From NCBI RefSeq assembly GCF_003258595.1, contig NZ_QHHQ01000002.1:1-64000 (forward strand): DNA of 64,000 nt, written 5' to 3'. How positions within the stretch are numbered: position 1 is the first letter of the stretch; each line of letters begins with the position of its first letter. This stretch comes from Acuticoccus sediminis. Its GTDB lineage: Bacteria; Pseudomonadota; Alphaproteobacteria; Rhizobiales; Amorphaceae. Shown one piece after another: positions 15,985 through 25,569 of this stretch. Under the pieces are notes generated by a model. It saw nothing but the letters and a program-made list of their open reading frames with translations. It ran no database searches and was not told where the DNA came from. Position numbers and translations under genes: made by a program.

Positions 15985-18093
15985 ATGGCAACTGCCAGTC
16001 AAAAAGTCACCCTCAGCGCCTCGCGCGACATCCCCTTCAACAAGCTGGTGCTCAGCCAGTCCAACGTCCGGCGGGTCAAGGCCGGCGTCTCGATCGAGGA
16101 ACTGGCCGAGGACATCGCCCGGCGCGGCCTCCTGCAGAGTCTCAACGTCCGCCCAGTCATGGACGGCGACGGCAAGGAGACCGGCATGTTCGAGATTCCC
16201 GCCGGCGGCCGCCGCTACCGGGCACTCGAGCTCCTCGCCAAGAAGAAGCGGCTCGCCAAGACCACGCCCGTGCCCTGCATTGTGCGCGAGTCGGGCAGCG
16301 ACATTTCGGCCGAGGAGGATTCACTGGTCGAGAACGTCCAGCGCGCTCCGCTGCATCCGCTCGACCAGTTCCGCGCCTTCCGGACGCTACGCGAGCAGGG
16401 CCTGAGCGAGGAGGAGATCGCCGCGCGCTTCTTCGTCTCGGTCAACATCGTCAAGCAGCGGCTCAAGCTCGTCTCCGTCTCCGAGAAGCTGCTCGACCTC
16501 TATGCCGAGGATGGCATGACGCTCGAACAGCTCATGGCCTTCACCGTCTCGGCCGATCCCGCGCGCCAGGAGCAGGTCTGGGAGGCGATCGAGCATAGCT
16601 GGTCGAAGGAACCTTATCAGATCCGCCGCATGCTGACGGAGAACACCGTCCGCGCGTCGGACCGGCGTGTGCGTTTCGTCACGATCGAAGCCTATGAAGA
16701 GGCGGGCGGCGCCGTCATGCGCGACCTGTTCCAGGACGATGACGGTGGCTGGATCGAGGATGTGCCACTGCTCGAACGGCTCGTCGCCGACAAGCTCAAG
16801 GCGGAGGCGGAAACCATCGCCGAGGAAGGCTGGAAGTGGATCGAGGTCGCGGCCGATTTTCCCTATGGCCATACGCACGGGCTCCGGCAGCTCGCCGGCA
16901 CGCCGGTCGATCTGACCGACGAGGAGCGCGCCAGCCGCGAGGCCTTGCGCGAAGAGTTCGGCCGGCTCGAAGCCGAATATGCCGAGGCCGACGAACTGCC
17001 CGACGAGGTGGACGAGCGGCTCGGCGAGATCGAGGCGGCGCTCGAAGCCTTCGAGGACCGGCCCATGCACTACGACCCGACCGAGGTCGGCCGAGCCGGC
17101 GCCTTCGTCAGCATCCGGCACGACGGGCAGCTTTCGGTCGATCGCGGCTATGTCCGCCCCGAGGACGAGGCGGCCGAGGGTGACGGTGACGCGGGTGCAG
17201 GCGGTGATGGCGATACGGCGACCGATCCCGGCACCGTGCAGCGCACGGTGATCACCGTGGCCGGCGAGGTCGAGAACCCGGATGAGGAGGAAGACGCGGT
17301 CAAGCCGCTGCCCGAGCGGCTCGTGACCGAGCTCACCGCGCATCGTACGCTCGCCTTGCGGGACGCTTTGGCGAACAATCCACATGTCGCGATGACGGCG
17401 CTCCTCCACAAGCTGGTGCGCGATACCTTCCGGCACGTCTCCTCGACCGGTTGCCTCGAAGCGTCCGTCCGCCACGTATTCTTCTCCGTTCAGGCCGACG
17501 ATCTGAAGGACAGCCCGTTGGCCAGGTCCGTCGAAGAGCGGCAGGAGGCATGGCAGGCCGACCTGCCAACCGATGACGAGGCACTCTGGACGAAGATCGA
17601 CGGGCTCGACGAGGCAAGTCGGCTCGCGCTGCTCGCCCATTGCGTCTCCTTCGGCGTGAACGCGCTCTACGAGAAGGCCAATCCCTGTGGTGCGGGTCCC
17701 ACGTCCCATGGCGTGCAGCAACGCATCAGCGAAGCGAACCGGCTGGCCCGTGCCGTGGGGCTCGACATGGTGGAGGCCGGTTGGCGGCCGACGGTCGACA
17801 ACTATTTCGGCCGCGTGACCAAGCCACGCATTCTCGAAGCGGTGCGCGAGGCCAAGGGCGAGGAGACTGCGCAGCTCATCGACCATCTGAAGAAGCCGGA
17901 CATGGCAAAGGAAGCCGAACGTCTGCTCGCCGATAGCGGCTGGCTTCCCGAACCGCTGCGCCTTTCCACGCCCGATGACGTCAACGCTGGCGATGACGGG
18001 GCCGAGTCCGATGCGCTTCCGGCGTTCCTCGCCGAGGGCGAGGACACCGAAGCCGCCGGCGCTGACGATCCGCAGCCCGTCGCGGCCGAATGA
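15985..18093 (+). CDS. ParB/RepB/Spo0J-family protein, large ICE form
   Basis: This 702-residue protein is much longer than chromosomal ParB (about 300). The ParB N-terminal domain spans about 12-130 with IPAGGRRYRALELL and the box SLVENVQRAPLHPLDQFRAFR. A helix-turn-helix follows (LSEEEIAARFFVSVNIVKQRL, about 138-160). The remaining 450 residues hold acidic low-complexity stretches near 390-430 and a helical C-terminal domain. ParB-box proteins bind CTP and DNA. In ICEs this large form may act in maintenance or gene control rather than in strict partition, because the ParA gene lies 13 kb away. It has its own structured leader and a terminator follows. Confidence 0.88.
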   Translation: MATASQKVTLSASRDIPFNKLVLSQSNVRRVKAGVSIEELAEDIARRGLLQSLNVRPVMDGDGKETGMFEIPAGGRRYRALELLAKKKRLAKTTPVPCIVRESGSDISAEEDSLVENVQRAPLHPLDQFRAFRTLREQGLSEEEIAARFFVSVNIVKQRLKLVSVSEKLLDLYAEDGMTLEQLMAFTVSADPARQEQVWEAIEHSWSKEPYQIRRMLTENTVRASDRRVRFVTIEAYEEAGGAVMRDLFQDDDGGWIEDVPLLERLVADKLKAEAETIAEEGWKWIEVAADFPYGHTHGLRQLAGTPVDLTDEERASREALREEFGRLEAEYAEADELPDEVDERLGEIEAALEAFEDRPMHYDPTEVGRAGAFVSIRHDGQLSVDRGYVRPEDEAAEGDGDAGAGGDGDTATDPGTVQRTVITVAGEVENPDEEEDAVKPLPERLVTELTAHRTLALRDALANNPHVAMTALLHKLVRDTFRHVSSTGCLEASVRHVFFSVQADDLKDSPLARSVEERQEAWQADLPTDDEALWTKIDGLDEASRLALLAHCVSFGVNALYEKANPCGAGPTSHGVQQRISEANRLARAVGLDMVEAGWRPTVDNYFGRVTKPRILEAVREAKGEETAQLIDHLKKPDMAKEAERLLADSGWLPEPLRLSTPDDVNAGDDGAESDALPAFLAEGEDTEAAGADDPQPVAAE

Positions 18094-18099
18094 ACCGAG

Positions 18100-18131
18100 G
18101 GCGGGGCGGCTCCAGCCGCCCCGCCGCTCTT
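18100..18131 (+). terminator. Probable terminator after parB
   Basis: A perfect GC-rich hairpin (stem of 11 bp, GGCGGGGCGGC with its complement, loop around 18111-18114) ends at 18125 and is followed by CTCTTT. It sits 7 nt after the ParB stop. Confidence 0.7.
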
Positions 18132-18193
18132 TCCCACCAATCTCGATCAACGCCCGGCCATCGCGCCGGGCTTCCTCGTTTCAGGAGCCCAAC

Positions 18194-18604
18194 ATGGCTG
18201 ACTATTTCACGCACTTCTCCTGCCTGCTCGATGTTGGCACGCCCGACAACGCCGCCCGCGCGCTGGATTTGTTCAATGACCTTTGTGCGGAAGGCGCCGC
18301 GGAAGACCCGCCCTCCGATGGCTTTCTCCTGTCGCTCGATCCCGCCCACAGAGGCTCGAACCTCTGGATGCGGGACGACGGCACCGGCGATCCGCAATGC
18401 GTCATCGACTTCGTCCTGCGCTGCGCCGACGCCTTCGCGCTCACCGGTCGCTGGGGATTTCAATGGGCCAATACCTGCTCGCGTCCGCGGGTGGACGCCT
18501 TCGGCGGCGGAGCGCATGTGCTCGATCTCGGACGTCGCGACACGGCAGCATGGATCGGCACGCATGGCTGGCTCGACGATACGATCGAGGGAGGCCGGCC
18601 ATGA
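18194..18604 (+). CDS. Conserved ICE hypothetical protein
   Basis: This 136-residue protein starts at ATG 18194 with AGGAG 8 nt upstream. It begins MADYFTHFSCLLDVG and has GFLLSLDPAHRGSNLWMRDDG and CVIDFVLRCADAF. No membrane segment is present. It precedes a 72-residue protein with an ATGA overlap. Small proteins with this opening are common between parB and the large helicase gene in alphaproteobacterial elements. No function is known to me. Confidence 0.75.
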   Translation: MADYFTHFSCLLDVGTPDNAARALDLFNDLCAEGAAEDPPSDGFLLSLDPAHRGSNLWMRDDGTGDPQCVIDFVLRCADAFALTGRWGFQWANTCSRPRVDAFGGGAHVLDLGRRDTAAWIGTHGWLDDTIEGGRP

Positions 18605-18819
18605 GCATTCCCGACCATGCCCGCGCCAATTTCCAGACGCTGCTGCGCGCCGCCGCCGACGGCAATCTCGCGCTGCTCGAATGCACCGACGCCGCGACGG
18701 GCGCCCCGCGTTACGTCGTCTGCGCCGTCGGCCGGGACGGCGAGGAATTCCTCTTCACGCCGTTCGGGCATCTCGCCGAGGGCAACCCCTACGACGCCTA
18801 TCTGCCGCCCGAGCCGTGA
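18601..18819 (+). CDS. Small conserved protein (DUF6117-like)
   Basis: This 72-residue protein starts at ATG 18601, overlapping the previous stop. The sequence MSIPDHARANFQTLLRAA and the later RYVVCAVGRDGEEFLFTPFG are typical of the DUF6117-type small proteins found in conjugative elements. The stop codon lies inside the first element of the third shared leader (18816-18822), so the leader directly abuts the gene. Function unknown. Confidence 0.75.
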   Translation: MSIPDHARANFQTLLRAAADGNLALLECTDAATGAPRYVVCAVGRDGEEFLFTPFGHLAEGNPYDAYLPPEP

Positions 18820-18905
18820 GAGGGAGAGGTTGGCCGGGACGGGTTTGAGCCGGTTCGGTCCGAGAGAGAGCGCCGGCCGGCTCGCCCGTTCCCGTTCTCC
18901 CGAGG
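18816..18905 (+). promoter_or_regulatory. Shared nested-hairpin leader, copy 3 (helicase gene)
   Basis: GTGAGAG (18816-18822), GACGGG (18838-18843), an inner stem GCCGG/CCGGC of different sequence, and CCCGTT (18885-18890) repeat the layout of copies 1 and 2. The changed but still complementary inner stem supports a conserved structure. A GAGG lies near 18902-18905 before ATG 18914. Confidence 0.55.
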
Positions 18906-18913
18906 TTCCCTCC

Positions 18914-21900
18914 ATGACACAGCTCGCTTCGACGGCGGCGCTCGCCAGCGCCGCCCAACCGCTCGCCCCGGCCAATTCCACGCCCGTCCTGGCCGAGGCT
19001 GCCCGTCTTCTTCTGCCTAATCTCGAACAGGGTCGCCGCATAGATGCGCCGGCCCTGCGCGCCGCGATGGACACCGCCTTCGGCGGCTCCGACACCGATG
19101 GCGCCTGGGACTGGAAGACAGCTTACGATGCCTGCGAGGGCGCGGCGGTCCTGTTCCTGCGCAAATACGGAAAGGCGCTTTTGCGCAAAGCCGGATCTCC
19201 GGCCGCCGCGCTCCCGCTGCTCGCAAAGATCGCCGATCTTCTGCCGTCGCACACACGGCGTTCCGAAGAGAGCGAGGCCTTCCAGCAATTCTCGACGCCG
19301 CTCGCGCTCGGCTTCGCCGCGGCGACCGCCGCCGCCATCACGGCGGAAGACATCGTGCTGGAGCCGTCCGCCGGCACCGGCCTGCTCGCCGTTCTCGCCG
19401 AGATCGCCGGAGGCGCCCTCCGCCTCAACGAACTCGCCGAGACACGCGGCGATCTCCTGTCTTCTTTCTTTCCGGCTCTATCCGTCACGCGCTTCGACGC
19501 GGCCCAGATCGATGATCATCTGGACGCCGCTATCGTGCCCAGCGTCGTGCTGATGAACCCGCCATTCTCGGCAATGGCAAACGTGTCGGGACGCATGGCC
19601 GACGCCGCCTATCGCCATGTCGCCTCGGCGCTGGCGCGCCTGGCGCCCAGCGGACGGCTCGTCGCCATCACCGGCGCGAGCTTCGCGCCCGATGCGCCCA
19701 GATGGCGGGATGCCTTCGTGGGTCTTCAAGGAAGCGGGCGCGTCGCCTTCACAGCCGCCATCGATGGCGCGGTTTACGCGCGGCACGGCACGACCATCGA
19801 CACGCGATTGACAGTGATCGACAAGATCGCAGCCGACGATCCGACCGTGTTCCCGGCATCGCCCGGCGTTGCCGCCGATGCGGCCACGCTGCTCGCCTGG
19901 GTCCGGGCGCTAATGCCGCCGCGTCCGCCCGTGACGCTGCCGACAGGCTCCGTGCATGTGAACCGCCCGGCTCCCCTGAACGGGGCGATCTCCAGGCGGG
20001 TCGATACCACGCCGGCGCCGATCCTGTCCGCGCCGGAGGGCGAAGAACTCACCTACGAGACCGTCGATTGGACACCGCCGGAAGGCGCGCGGCTCACCGA
20101 TGCGCTTTATGAGGCTTACGCGCTTCAGTCGGTCCGTATTCCCGGGTCACAGGCGCATCCGACGAAGCTCGTGCAATCGGCGGCCATGGCCTCGGTCGCC
20201 CCGCCAAAGCCGAGCTATCGTCCGCATCTGCCGCCGAACCTCATAGCCGATGGCGTTCTGTCCGACGCCCAGCTCGAAAGCGTGATCTATGCCGGCGAAG
20301 CCCATGCCCAGCATCTCGCCGGCGCCTGGACCGTTGATGAGACCTGCGATGTCGTCACCGCGGCCGCCGACGATCACGACGGAGCCGTGCGCTTCCGGCG
20401 CGGCTGGTTCCTCGGCGATGGCACAGGCGCCGGCAAGGGCCGCCAGGTCGCCGGCATCCTGCTCGACAACTGGCTCAAGGGCCGCCGCCGCGCGGTCTGG
20501 GTGTCCAAATCCGACAAGCTGATCGAGGACGCGCAGCGTGACTGGTCGGCGCTCGGACAGGAACGACTCCTGGTCACGCCGCTCTCGCGCTTTCGCCAGG
20601 GCACGCCGATCCGCCTCTCGCAAGGCATCCTTTTTACGACCTACGCCACGCTGCGCTCCGACGAGCGCGGATCGAAGGTTTCGCGCGTCCGGCAGATCGT
20701 CGATTGGTTGGGAAAGGACTTCGATGGAGTGATCGTTTTCGACGAAAGCCACGCCATGCAGAATGCCGCCGGATCGAAGGGCGAACGGGGTGACCAGGCC
20801 GCCTCGCAGCAGGGCCGCGCCGGGCTTCGCCTGCAGCACGCATTGCCCGATGCGCGCGTGGTCTATGTCTCGGCGACCGGCGCCACCACGGTCCACAACC
20901 TCGCCTACGCCCAGCGGCTCGGCCTGTGGGGCGGCGAGGATTTCCCCTTCGCTACCCGCGCCGAATTCGTCGAGGCGATCGAGGATGGTGGGGTCGCGGC
21001 GATGGAGGTGCTGGCGCGCGATTTGAAGGCGCTCGGCCTCTATCGGGCCCGGTCGCTCTCCTATGAAGGTGTCGAATACGAGCTGGTCGAGCACCAGCTC
21101 ACCGGCGAGCAGCGGCGCATCTATGACGCTTATGCCGGTGCGTTCGCGATCATTCACAACAATCTCGACGCAGCCATGCAGGCGACCAACGTCACGGGCA
21201 GCGAGGGCACGCTGAACGCGCAGGCCAAGTCCGCCGCCCGCTCGGCCTTCGAGAGCGCCAAGCAGCGCTTCTTCAATCACCTCATCACGGCGATGAAGAC
21301 GCCCTCGCTGATCCGCGCCATCGACGCCGATCTCGAAGCTGGCCATGCCGCCGTCATCCAGATCGTTTCGACCGGCGAAGCGCTGATGGAGCGGCGGCTC
21401 GCCGAAATTCCGACCGAGGACTGGAACGACGTCCAGGTCGACATCACGCCGCGCGAATATGTGCTCGACTATCTGGCGCATTCCTTCCCGGTGCAGCTCT
21501 ATGAGCCCTTCACCGACAGCGAGGGCAATCTGTGCTCGCGGCCGGTGTTCCGCGACGGCCAGCCCGTCGAGAGCCGTGAAACTGTCGCCCGGCGGGACCG
21601 GCTGATCGACAAGCTCGCCTCGCTGCCGCCGGTGCCCGGCGCGCTCGACCAGATAATCCAGCGCTTCGGCACCGATCAGGTGGCCGAGGTGACCGGCCGC
21701 TCGCGGCGCATCGTCCGCAAGCCGGGTGCCGGCGCCACGGCCGACCGTCTCGTCGTCGAAGGCCGCGCCGTCGCCGCCAACTTCGCCGAGACCGCCGCCT
21801 TCATGGACGACGCCAAGCGCATCCTGGTCTTCTCGGACGCCGGCGGCACCGGGAGGTCCTATCATGCCGACCTCGCGGCAAAGAACCGGCGGCTGCGCGT

Positions 21901-23254
21901 CCACTATCTGCTGGAGCCGGGCTGGAAGGCCGATGCCGCGATCCAGGGCCTGGGGCGCACCAACCGCACCAACCAGGCGCAACCGCCACTTTTCCGGCCG
22001 GTCGCCACCGACGTGAAGGCGGAGAAACGCTTTCTCTCCACGATCGCCCGCCGCCTCGACACGCTCGGTGCCATCACGCGCGGCCAGCGCCAGACCGGCG
22101 GTCAGGGCCTGTTCCGCGCCGAGGACAATCTCGAAAGCCCCTATGCGCGCGACGCGCTGCGCCGGCTCTATCTGTTGATCGTCGCCGGCAACGTCGAAGG
22201 CTGCTCGCTCCAGACCTTCGAGACGTCGACGGGACTGAAGCTGACGGATGATACCGGCATCAAGGACGATCTGCCGCCGATCACCACCTTCCTCAACCGG
22301 CTCCTGGCGCTCACCATCAATCTGCAGAACACCCTGTTCGCGCGCTTCGAGCAGCTTCTCGCGGCGCGGATCGAAGGCGCCATCGCCAGCGGCACCTATG
22401 ACGTCGGGCTGGAGACACTGCGCGCCGAACGCTTCACCGTTCTCGAGCGCCAGCCCATCCATACCCATGCCGCGACGGGCGCGGTGACGACACTGCTGAC
22501 CATCGCCCAGCGTGAGCGCAACCGCCCGGTCGCGCTCGATGACGCGCTCGACAATCTGACCGATCCGCGCGCCTGCCCACTGGTCAACGAGCGCTCCGGG
22601 CGCGCGGCGGTGCGCGTCCCCACCACCAGCCTCATCAACGATGACGGCTCGGTCGAACGGCGGGTGCGCCTGATCCGGCCGATGGAGGCGACCAACGTGC
22701 CGGTTGCCATGATGGGCGACACCCATTGGGTGGAGGCCGACCGCACCACGTTCACCAGAGCCTGGGAGGCGGAAGTCGGATCGGTGCCCGAGTTCACCGA
22801 CAGCACCATTCACATGGTCGCCGGCCTCCTGTTGCCGATCTGGAAGCGCCTGCCGAACGAGTCGACGCGGGTCTACCGTCTGCAGACCGATCACGGCGAG
22901 CGGATCATCGGCCGCAAGGTCTCTCCGGCCTGGGCCGCGACCGCCACCACAACCGGCACGACGGCGCTCGCCCCCGACGATGCCTTCGCCGCGCTGATGG
23001 ACGGCCGCACGATCCTCGACCTTGCCGAGGGATTGCAGCTTCGCCGCGCCCGCGTCATGGGCGCGAACCGCATCGAGCTCACCGGCTTCGCCGACACGAT
23101 GCGCGACCGCCTCAAGGCCTATGGCCTGTTTGGCGAGATCATTTCCTGGAAGCTCCGACTGTTCGTCCCGACCGACAACTCCGGCCCCGCGATTCTCGCC
23201 AGGCTGCTGGAGCGGTTTCCCATTGAGCGCATCGCCGAGCGGGAGGCTGCATAA
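18914..23254 (+). CDS. DNA methyltransferase-strawberry notch helicase fusion
   Basis: This protein of about 1446 residues starts at ATG 18914, the codon that follows the shared leader. Residues about 120-260 are an N6-adenine-type methyltransferase domain with LEPSAGTGLL (149-158) and MNPPF (near 214-218). From about 440 a superfamily 2 helicase of the strawberry-notch type begins: Walker A GDGTGAGKGRQVAGI (about 500-514), FDESHAMQN (about 610), then GLGRTNRTNQAQ as motif VI. The C-terminal strawberry-notch domain covers roughly the last 500 residues. Such proteins are standard on ICEs and plasmids of this group and may protect or remodel incoming DNA. The stop overlaps the toprim gene start by one base (TAATG). 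Confidence 0.88.
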   Translation: MTQLASTAALASAAQPLAPANSTPVLAEAARLLLPNLEQGRRIDAPALRAAMDTAFGGSDTDGAWDWKTAYDACEGAAVLFLRKYGKALLRKAGSPAAALPLLAKIADLLPSHTRRSEESEAFQQFSTPLALGFAAATAAAITAEDIVLEPSAGTGLLAVLAEIAGGALRLNELAETRGDLLSSFFPALSVTRFDAAQIDDHLDAAIVPSVVLMNPPFSAMANVSGRMADAAYRHVASALARLAPSGRLVAITGASFAPDAPRWRDAFVGLQGSGRVAFTAAIDGAVYARHGTTIDTRLTVIDKIAADDPTVFPASPGVAADAATLLAWVRALMPPRPPVTLPTGSVHVNRPAPLNGAISRRVDTTPAPILSAPEGEELTYETVDWTPPEGARLTDALYEAYALQSVRIPGSQAHPTKLVQSAAMASVAPPKPSYRPHLPPNLIADGVLSDAQLESVIYAGEAHAQHLAGAWTVDETCDVVTAAADDHDGAVRFRRGWFLGDGTGAGKGRQVAGILLDNWLKGRRRAVWVSKSDKLIEDAQRDWSALGQERLLVTPLSRFRQGTPIRLSQGILFTTYATLRSDERGSKVSRVRQIVDWLGKDFDGVIVFDESHAMQNAAGSKGERGDQAASQQGRAGLRLQHALPDARVVYVSATGATTVHNLAYAQRLGLWGGEDFPFATRAEFVEAIEDGGVAAMEVLARDLKALGLYRARSLSYEGVEYELVEHQLTGEQRRIYDAYAGAFAIIHNNLDAAMQATNVTGSEGTLNAQAKSAARSAFESAKQRFFNHLITAMKTPSLIRAIDADLEAGHAAVIQIVSTGEALMERRLAEIPTEDWNDVQVDITPREYVLDYLAHSFPVQLYEPFTDSEGNLCSRPVFRDGQPVESRETVARRDRLIDKLASLPPVPGALDQIIQRFGTDQVAEVTGRSRRIVRKPGAGATADRLVVEGRAVAANFAETAAFMDDAKRILVFSDAGGTGRSYHADLAAKNRRLRVHYLLEPGWKADAAIQGLGRTNRTNQAQPPLFRPVATDVKAEKRFLSTIARRLDTLGAITRGQRQTGGQGLFRAEDNLESPYARDALRRLYLLIVAGNVEGCSLQTFETSTGLKLTDDTGIKDDLPPITTFLNRLLALTINLQNTLFARFEQLLAARIEGAIASGTYDVGLETLRAERFTVLERQPIHTHAATGAVTTLLTIAQRERNRPVALDDALDNLTDPRACPLVNERSGRAAVRVPTTSLINDDGSVERRVRLIRPMEATNVPVAMMGDTHWVEADRTTFTRAWEAEVGSVPEFTDSTIHMVAGLLLPIWKRLPNESTRVYRLQTDHGERIIGRKVSPAWAATATTTGTTALAPDDAFAALMDGRTILDLAEGLQLRRARVMGANRIELTGFADTMRDRLKAYGLFGEIISWKLRLFVPTDNSGPAILARLLERFPIERIAEREAA

Positions 23255-24318
23255 TGACCCGCTACGCATCCGAACTCGCACACCGTCTCGGCCGGCAGGC
23301 CGAGGCGGTATGCCGCGAATACCTGTCTGCCGGACGGCGCGAGGGCCGCTACTGGATGGTCGGTGACGTTCGCAACACGCCGGGACGCTCGATGTTCGTG
23401 CGCCTCGTCGGCCCCGAGTCCGGCAAGGGCGCGGCCGGCAAATGGACCGATGCCGCCACCGGCGAGCATGGCGATCTTCTCGATGTCATCCGCGAGAGCT
23501 GCGGCCTTGTCGAATTCAAGGACGTTGCCGACGAGGCGCGGCGGTTCCTCGCTCTACCGCATCCCGAACCGGAGTCCGCACCACGATGTGGACGGAAGAC
23601 ACCCGCACCAACAAGTTCGCCGCTCGCAGCCAAGCGGCTGTTCTCAATGGCCCGGCCGATTTCGGGCACGCTTGCTGAATCGTATTTCCGTAATCGCGGC
23701 GTTACGGCTTTGCACGGAGCCGGATCGCTGCGATTCCATCCTCGCTGCTACTACCGGCCCGATGAGCATGCGCCGACGGAGACCTGGCCAGCGCTGATCG
23801 CCTCCGTCACCGATCTCGATGGACACCAGACCGGCGCACATCGAACCTGGCTCGATCCGAACGGGTTCAGCGAGGCGAGGCTCGGCAAGGCGCCGATCGA
23901 GACGCCGCGACGGGCAATGGGCGACCTGCTCGGCAATGCGGTGCGCTTCGGCGTGGCGGACGAGGTCATGGCGGCGGGCGAAGGTATCGAGACCATGCTA
24001 TCGCTGCGATGCGTCCTGCCCGACATGCCGATGGCGGCAGCGCTTTCAGCCGCCCATCTCGCCGCCCTCGCACTCCCGGTCACGCTGCGCCGTCTCTATA
24101 TCGTGTGCGATGACGATCCGGCAGGCGAAGAGGCGCGTAACAGCTTGGGCGAACGCGCCGAGGCCGAGGGGATTGAGACGCTGACCGTCGCGCCGATGCT
24201 GGGCGATCTCAACGAGGATCTGCGGCTGCGCGGACTGGATGCGCTCACCGCATCGGTTCGGGTCCAACTCGCCCCGCAGGATGTCGCACGCTTTCAGAAG
24301 ACCATTCAGTTGGCCTGA
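23254..24318 (+). CDS. Toprim domain protein (DUF7146-like)
   Basis: This 354-residue protein follows the helicase at a TAATG junction. The N-terminal third resembles a primase-type zinc-less module (GKWTDAATGEHGDLLDVIR). The toprim part is at about 220-310: EVMAAGEGIETMLSLR with the catalytic Glu, and YIVCDDDPAGEEARN with the acidic DxD. A TWPALIASVTDLDG block before it is typical of plasmid toprim primases. It probably acts on single-stranded DNA during replication or transfer, together with the helicase upstream. Confidence 0.85.
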   Translation: MTRYASELAHRLGRQAEAVCREYLSAGRREGRYWMVGDVRNTPGRSMFVRLVGPESGKGAAGKWTDAATGEHGDLLDVIRESCGLVEFKDVADEARRFLALPHPEPESAPRCGRKTPAPTSSPLAAKRLFSMARPISGTLAESYFRNRGVTALHGAGSLRFHPRCYYRPDEHAPTETWPALIASVTDLDGHQTGAHRTWLDPNGFSEARLGKAPIETPRRAMGDLLGNAVRFGVADEVMAAGEGIETMLSLRCVLPDMPMAAALSAAHLAALALPVTLRRLYIVCDDDPAGEEARNSLGERAEAEGIETLTVAPMLGDLNEDLRLRGLDALTASVRVQLAPQDVARFQKTIQLA

Positions 24319-24640
24319 ACGGGAAGCGGCATGGTGAGCGTCGGTGTCACCGTCGTCACACGCGGGCTCTCCCATCGATGTCGCAGAGGGCCGCGCCCCG
24401 GCCTTCTTCAGAGGGCGACCGGACGGCAGGCGGCCCGGTCCGGCAATGGCTGCGGCCAACGATTTTCCGGCGGCCCTGCGGGCCTTTCCATCGCGAAGCA
24501 AAATCGCCGGCCTCCGCCATCCTCCGCTCCCGCTTCGGCCCGTCCGCTGTCGCTCCCGGATGCAGGCCCGGCCCGCCCGCCGTCTTGCGGCGCCATGAAG
24601 GCCGCGGCGGGCGCGGCCAACCGACAAAGGGAGCATCCCC
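24319..24640 (+). other. Long untranslated leader of the DUF2493 gene
   Basis: I see no gene in these 322 bp. The 15-bp CCGCCATCCTCCGCT (24514-24528) recurs exactly at 27145-27159 before a DUF736 gene, at nearly the same distance from the start codon (113 and 106 nt). A TCGCGA block just upstream is also shared. The Shine-Dalgarno is AGGGAG at 24628. Confidence 0.5.
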
Positions 24641-25564
24641 ATGGTGCATGAAGACGACGACACCTTCGAGCCCCACCACGAAGCCTCTCCGACCGACCAC
24701 GCTCTGAGCGAACTGCAGCTCTACGGCTATCGCCACGACGAGAGCACGCCGGACCCGAGACCCGTGCCTGAAGATCGCACCATCGAGGGCGCCGTCTCCG
24801 ACATCTTCGACGCCCTGATCGCCACGATGGCCGACACAGCGCTCGATTTCGACCTCGACGACCTGCTCTGGTCGACCGTCAACAGCTTTCACCGCGCCGT
24901 CGACCGGGTGGAACGCAAGCTCGATGACAACGAGCAGGCGCAGAAGCGCCGGCAGCGCGAACAGGACGGCTCGGAAGTCAAAGCCGTTGAGCTCGAGCGG
25001 CTGATCGAGGTCGGCAAGAACCTCATCGAACGCCGCGACAGCCTGGAAGTCTTCCGCGACAGCGCTGCCGAGCACTATCTGCGCACCACCGGCACGCCAT
25101 GGTCACCGCGAACCGGATCACGGGTCAACCATCGCGCGCTGACGTCGGCCATGATCGACAGCCGCGACTTTATCACCGCCCGCAAACGCGCCGACGCACA
25201 AGTGCTCCTGCCCGATGGTCCGAAGGTCGCTCTCACCGGCGGGCTCGACTTCAACGACCACAGGCTGATCTGGGACAAACTCGACCAGGTCCATGCCAAG
25301 CACCCCGACATGGTGCTGATGCACGGCAAGTCACCGAAAGGCGCCGAAAAGATCGCCGCCCGCTGGGCCGATCACCGCAACGCGCCGCAGATCGGCTTTG
25401 CGCCGGACTGGACGAAGCATGGCCGCGCCGCACCGTTCAAGCGCAACGACCAGATGCTCGATGTCCTTCCCATCGGGGTCATGGTCTTTCCCGGCACCGG
25501 CATCCAGGAGAACCTCGCCGACAAGGCCAGGAAGCTCGGCATCCCGGTGTGGCGGTTCGCATGA
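24641..25564 (+). CDS. DUF2493 (SLOG-like) protein
   Basis: This 307-residue protein has an acidic, helical N-terminal half (about 1-170) with a coiled segment around DRVERKLDDNEQAQKRRQRE. A C-terminal DUF2493 Rossmann-like domain follows: TGGLDFNDHRLIWDKL (near 200), MHGKSPKGAEKIAARWA, and VFPGTGIQENLADKA. The domain belongs to the SLOG group that binds nucleotides or nucleotide-derived signals. The gene is common on ICEs and plasmids of this order; its role there is not established. A 320-bp leader suggests post-transcriptional control. Confidence 0.88.
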   Translation: MVHEDDDTFEPHHEASPTDHALSELQLYGYRHDESTPDPRPVPEDRTIEGAVSDIFDALIATMADTALDFDLDDLLWSTVNSFHRAVDRVERKLDDNEQAQKRRQREQDGSEVKAVELERLIEVGKNLIERRDSLEVFRDSAAEHYLRTTGTPWSPRTGSRVNHRALTSAMIDSRDFITARKRADAQVLLPDGPKVALTGGLDFNDHRLIWDKLDQVHAKHPDMVLMHGKSPKGAEKIAARWADHRNAPQIGFAPDWTKHGRAAPFKRNDQMLDVLPIGVMVFPGTGIQENLADKARKLGIPVWRFA

Positions 25565-25569
25565 ACCGC

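Noticed and set aside
20147-23281. Very long antisense frame opposite the helicase gene
   Set aside because: It mirrors the codon periodicity of the sense gene, contains no domain and lacks a ribosome-binding site.
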